Shown: piece by piece, positions 4,609 to 6,322 of the stretch
Position numbering within the stretch: position 1 is the first letter of the stretch
Layout of the letters: the number at the start of each line of letters is the position of its first letter
Source: Pseudomonadota bacterium
GTDB lineage: Bacteria; Pseudomonadota; Gammaproteobacteria; Xanthomonadales; Xanthomonadaceae
Length of the DNA: 6,322 nucleotides
Assembly (NCBI GenBank): GCA_023423675.1
Contig: JAFAFD010000332.1
Span: forward strand, 1 to 6,322
Direction: 5' to 3'
Made by a program: the position numbers and the translations under genes
Notes under the pieces: generated by a model
What the model saw: the letters and a program-made list of their open reading frames with translations, nothing else
What the model was told of the DNA's origin: nothing
Databases searched by the model: none

Positions 4609-5522
4609 TCCACCACCTCCGCTGCGGCGCGCTCGGCCTCAGCCTTCAGCGCCTCCAGCCCCGATCCGCCGATCAGCTTGCGCTGCTGCGGAGTCAGCTC
4701 GGACCACGCCTCGCCCAGAGCGTCCAGACCGGCCATGCCAATGTCCTGCAGGCTGGCGTACAGCGCGGTGCGCTCGGCCTCCTGATCCTCCGACAGCGGC
4801 GCGGGAAGCGCCTGCTGCTGGACCTGCTGGCCCGACAGAACCGCCAAGCCCTCGCCGCCATCGGTGTTCAGGTGGTGGATCGCGGTGTCCAGTCGCTCGG
4901 TCTTCGGCCAATACTTGTAGGCGCGCTTCACAACCGTCTTTTTCGCCATCTCGCCCCAGTCGGTCTTCCACGGGGACGACTTGCCCGACTTCACCGACTG
5001 CGAGCGAGCCATGATCCCGTCGATTTCCTCGCGGCTCATGGTGTCGGTCAAGTAGTCGCCGTCGACGGTCTTCACGACCACGTAGACGCCCACCACTTGG
5101 CCACGGTCGCGCGCGAAGGGCGCGCGCTTGTGCACCGGCTCCTTGTCCACGCCTACCAGCTCGAACACGTCGCTTTCGTACACCAGCTCGGCCTGGCCCC
5201 ATCGGATCGAGCCAGAGTCGATGGCAAGATCCATCAGGCCCATGTAGCTGATATCGAGGCAGATCTTCCCATCGCGCGGGACCAGGTACGCCTGGCGCTT
5301 GGCGGGGTTGAGGCTGATGCCGATGGCCGCGATGTTGACGACCGCCGCGATGACCGATGCACGGTTCTGCATCGCAATCTTCATCGCGTAGTCGTTGCTG
5401 TAGAGCGTCTGCAGGGCGAACTCGGCCTCGCGGTCGAAGTTGATGGACCGATCAGACAGCACCGAGGCGAACGAATCCTTGGTGCCGTAGACCGAATCCT
5501 CGATGGTGACGATCTGGTTCAT
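4605..5522 (-). CDS. recT: RecT-family single-strand annealing protein (305 aa)
   Basis: RecT proteins bind single-stranded DNA, anneal complementary strands and promote strand invasion, working with the exonuclease encoded just downstream. Family hallmarks are the block AAIGISLNPAKRQAYLVPR at residues 65-83, followed by ICLDISYMGLMDLAIDSG at 87-104. Another is the PWKTDWGEMAKKTVVKRAYKYWP block at 184-206, where RecT proteins carry the conserved basic helix. Residues from about 230 on (GQQVQQQALPAP linker, then an acidic helical domain to the end) are less conserved and probably mediate partner contacts. The length fits the family (E. coli Rac RecT is about 270 residues). The ATG at 5522 follows a 78-nt leader with hairpins, and its ribosome binding site is poor (GCAGAGCAGCC), unlike most genes here, so expression may be tuned. 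The stop overlaps the exonuclease start by 4 nt. Confidence 0.96.
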   Translation of the reverse strand: MNQIVTIEDSVYGTKDSFASVLSDRSINFDREAEFALQTLYSNDYAMKIAMQNRASVIAAVVNIAAIGISLNPAKRQAYLVPRDGKICLDISYMGLMDLAIDSGSIRWGQAELVYESDVFELVGVDKEPVHKRAPFARDRGQVVGVYVVVKTVDGDYLTDTMSREEIDGIMARSQSVKSGKSSPWKTDWGEMAKKTVVKRAYKYWPKTERLDTAIHHLNTDGGEGLAVLSGQQVQQQALPAPLSEDQEAERTALYASLQDIGMAGLDALGEAWSELTPQQRKLIGGSGLEALKAEAERAAAEVVE

Positions 5523-5550
5523 GGCTGCTCTGCTGGTAGGTGGAATAGGT

Positions 5551-5577
5551 GCCCGGCTCTCGGAGCCGCCGCCGGGC
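5551..5577. repeat. Two overlapping hairpins upstream of recT
   Basis: The 78-nt gap between the 180-residue gene and recT holds two mutually exclusive inverted repeats. One is a 6-bp stem CGGCTC/GAGCCG (5554-5559 with 5563-5568) closed by a 3-nt loop. The other is a 7-bp stem GCCCGGC/GCCGGGC (5551-5557 with 5571-5577). No run of T follows on the minus strand, so it is not a standard intrinsic terminator. It may be an mRNA processing or stability element, or control recT expression. Confidence 0.6.
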
Positions 5578-5600
5578 GGGCGGGTGCGTCCTTGCAGGGT

Positions 5601-6143
5601 TCAGTAGGGCTTTTCGACCTTGCCCTGGTCCTGCAGGCTCTTGATGCGGAACAGTTCATCCAGCATCCCGTCCATCTGCTTGCCGATCTGGTTGCGCAGG
5701 CCATCCTTCAGGGCACCGGTCACGTTGAGCGCGCTCTGCTTCATCGCAGCGCTGAAGTCCTCCGCGCAGATCGTGGTCATCAGATACTCGGCGCGGGTCA
5801 CGCTGGAGTAGTCGCTGGTCGAAGGCTTCCCGGTCTTGGCATCGACCTTCGCGGACCAGTAGCCACTGACGATCTTTTCCAGCTGCTTGCGGACAGTGGT
5901 CGACGGGCCGTCGGGCTGACCCCACTGCGTAACGCGCTGGTACTCTTCGTCAAACGCGTTGTTGACGGCAGCATCAATCGCTGCCTGGATCTGCACTTCA
6001 ACGCGGTCCACAAAGATGGCGTTGATGCGTTTCCTCACTTCTTCCGAAACGATGCCCGACAGGTCGTCGTCGTTGCTGACAATCTGATCTGCGGCTTTCA
6101 AAACGATTGCAGCCTTCAGTTCTTCTTCGTTGATGTTCAACAT
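5601..6143 (-). CDS. Acidic phage protein of unknown function upstream of recT (180 aa)
   Basis: I recall similar unnamed proteins beside phage recombination genes but cannot assign a family. It is Lys/Asp/Glu-rich and mostly helical. Residues 1-30 include an acidic patch (SNDDDLSG at 23-30). Residues 31-72 are helical (EEVRKRINAIFVDRVEVQIQ, then AAIDAAVNNAFDEEYQRV). Residues 73-115 hold an ordered-looking WGQPDGPSTTVRKQLEK and GYWSAKVDAKTGKPS. The rest is helical to the end (RAEYLMTTICAEDFSAAMKQ and onward). There are no cysteine pairs or membrane segments; C126 is the only Cys. The ATG at 6143 has a strong AAAAAGGA ribosome binding site. Its base composition looks less GC-biased than the small genes downstream, especially near the start. 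Its position immediately before recT suggests a role in recombination or replication, but that is inference. Confidence 0.9.
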   Translation of the reverse strand: MLNINEEELKAAIVLKAADQIVSNDDDLSGIVSEEVRKRINAIFVDRVEVQIQAAIDAAVNNAFDEEYQRVTQWGQPDGPSTTVRKQLEKIVSGYWSAKVDAKTGKPSTSDYSSVTRAEYLMTTICAEDFSAAMKQSALNVTGALKDGLRNQIGKQMDGMLDELFRIKSLQDQGKVEKPY

Positions 6144-6149
6144 GGCAAA

Positions 6150-6157
6150 TCCTTTTT
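6150..6157 (-). promoter_or_regulatory. Strong Shine-Dalgarno site of the 180-residue gene
   Basis: AAAAAGGA on the minus strand ends 6 nt before the ATG at 6143, within an A-rich stretch that should be unstructured in the mRNA. This supports the chosen start and suggests efficient translation. Confidence 0.7.
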
Positions 6158-6175
6158 CTCTCGGTTGATAGTTGC

Positions 6176-6222
6176 CGGGTTGTGGAACCCGCCCGGCGCG
6201 GGACCCTGCTGGGGAGGCAGGG
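6176..6222. repeat. Three consecutive small inverted repeats in a leader
   Basis: Three short stems follow one another in the 87-nt gap. CGGGTT/AACCCG (6176-6181 with 6186-6191) has a 4-nt loop. CCCGC/GCGGG (6188-6192 with 6198-6202) has a 5-nt loop and overlaps the first stem by four bases. CCCTGC/GCAGGG (6204-6209 with 6217-6222) has a 7-nt loop. No T-tract follows any of them on the minus strand. They lie between the upstream stop and the strong ribosome binding site of the 180-residue gene. Confidence 0.55.
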
Positions 6223-6230
6223 CAGGGGAG

Positions 6231-6322
6231 TCAGTCGCCGTCGGCGCAGATGCCGTGCACGGCTTCGTGGTTGTTCATTTCGATATCGGCGTTGCCAAGC
6301 AGCAGACCGTCCATGCGGTACT
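6231..6322 (-). CDS. C-terminal end of an upstream gene (partial)
   Basis: The frame that enters at the right edge stays open for 29 codons and ends in TGA at 6231. It reads YRMDGLLLGNADIEMNNHEA and then VHGICADGD. Possible internal ATG starts at 6314 and 6278 have no ribosome binding site, so this is most likely the tail of a gene starting beyond the window. The fragment is too short to identify. It is the only candidate in this stretch on the transcribed strand. Confidence 0.5.
   Translation of the reverse strand, partial: YRMDGLLLGNADIEMNNHEAVHGICADGD

Noticed and set aside
3721..4785. The longest plus-strand frame (354 codons)
   Set aside because: It is antisense to the exonuclease, which matches lambda Exo with correct catalytic spacing, and to the end of recT. 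Open antisense frames are common at this GC content.
5551..5577. Intrinsic terminator before recT
   Set aside because: The stems are GC-rich, but no T-run follows on the transcribed strand in either gap, so rho-independent termination is not supported.
5519..5704. Minus-strand 61-codon frame across the gap upstream of recT
   Set aside because: It mostly overlaps the end of the 180-residue gene in another frame, has no ribosome binding site and encodes low-complexity sequence. The gap looks like an untranslated leader.
6144..6230. Promoter in the leader of the 180-residue gene
   Set aside because: AT-rich hexamers such as TTCCAC and ACTATC are present on the minus strand, but the spacing (about 9 nt) is too short for a sigma-70 promoter.

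Overview
The window is a densely packed early or recombination region of a tailed phage or prophage. Every gene lies on the minus strand, so transcription runs from high to low coordinates. The DNA is GC-rich and the proteins are rich in Ala and Arg. From memory, the gene set (RecT, a lambda-Exo-like YqaJ nuclease, a DUF3268-type zinc-finger protein, a compact phage C5 cytosine methyltransferase and many tiny zinc-ribbon proteins) resembles phages of GC-rich Gammaproteobacteria such as Stenotrophomonas, Xanthomonas or Pseudomonas. That host assignment is inference; the sequence holds no host marker, integrase or attachment site.

Layout in the direction of transcription. (1) 6322-6231: the last 29 codons of a gene that starts outside the window. 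(2) 6230-6144: a leader with three consecutive small inverted repeats and a strong ribosome binding site. (3) 6143-5601: an acidic 180-residue protein of unknown function. (4) 5600-5523: a second leader with two competing GC-rich hairpins. (5) 5522-4605: recT. (6) 4608-3829: YqaJ/lambda-Exo family exonuclease. (7) 3829-396: ten small genes, encoding a helix-turn-helix protein, a two-CxxC protein, a DUF3268 zinc-finger protein, two small helical or charged proteins, a 227-residue mosaic zinc-ribbon protein, a 191-residue unknown, a 66-residue zinc ribbon, a 46-residue single-pass membrane protein and a 63-residue helical protein, plus (8) 704-396: a 102-residue protein whose C-terminus is a textbook beta-clamp-binding peptide (QLDLF). 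(9) 399-1: the N-terminal 133 codons of a C5 cytosine DNA methyltransferase that runs off the left edge.

From recT to the methyltransferase all 13 gene junctions overlap by 1, 4 or 8 nt (ATGA, GTGA, TGATG, ATGGCTGA, ATGATTGA), and every complete gene ends in TGA. This points to one polycistronic message with translational coupling. Exo and RecT together form a double-strand-break resection and single-strand annealing pair like lambda Exo/Beta. The downstream methyltransferase probably modifies phage DNA. The small proteins between them are most likely host-takeover or DNA-metabolism accessories; the clamp-motif protein is the one with a testable predicted partner.

There is no gene-free stretch longer than 87 nt. 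I saw no tRNA, rRNA, CRISPR array, insertion sequence, convincing promoter or intrinsic terminator.
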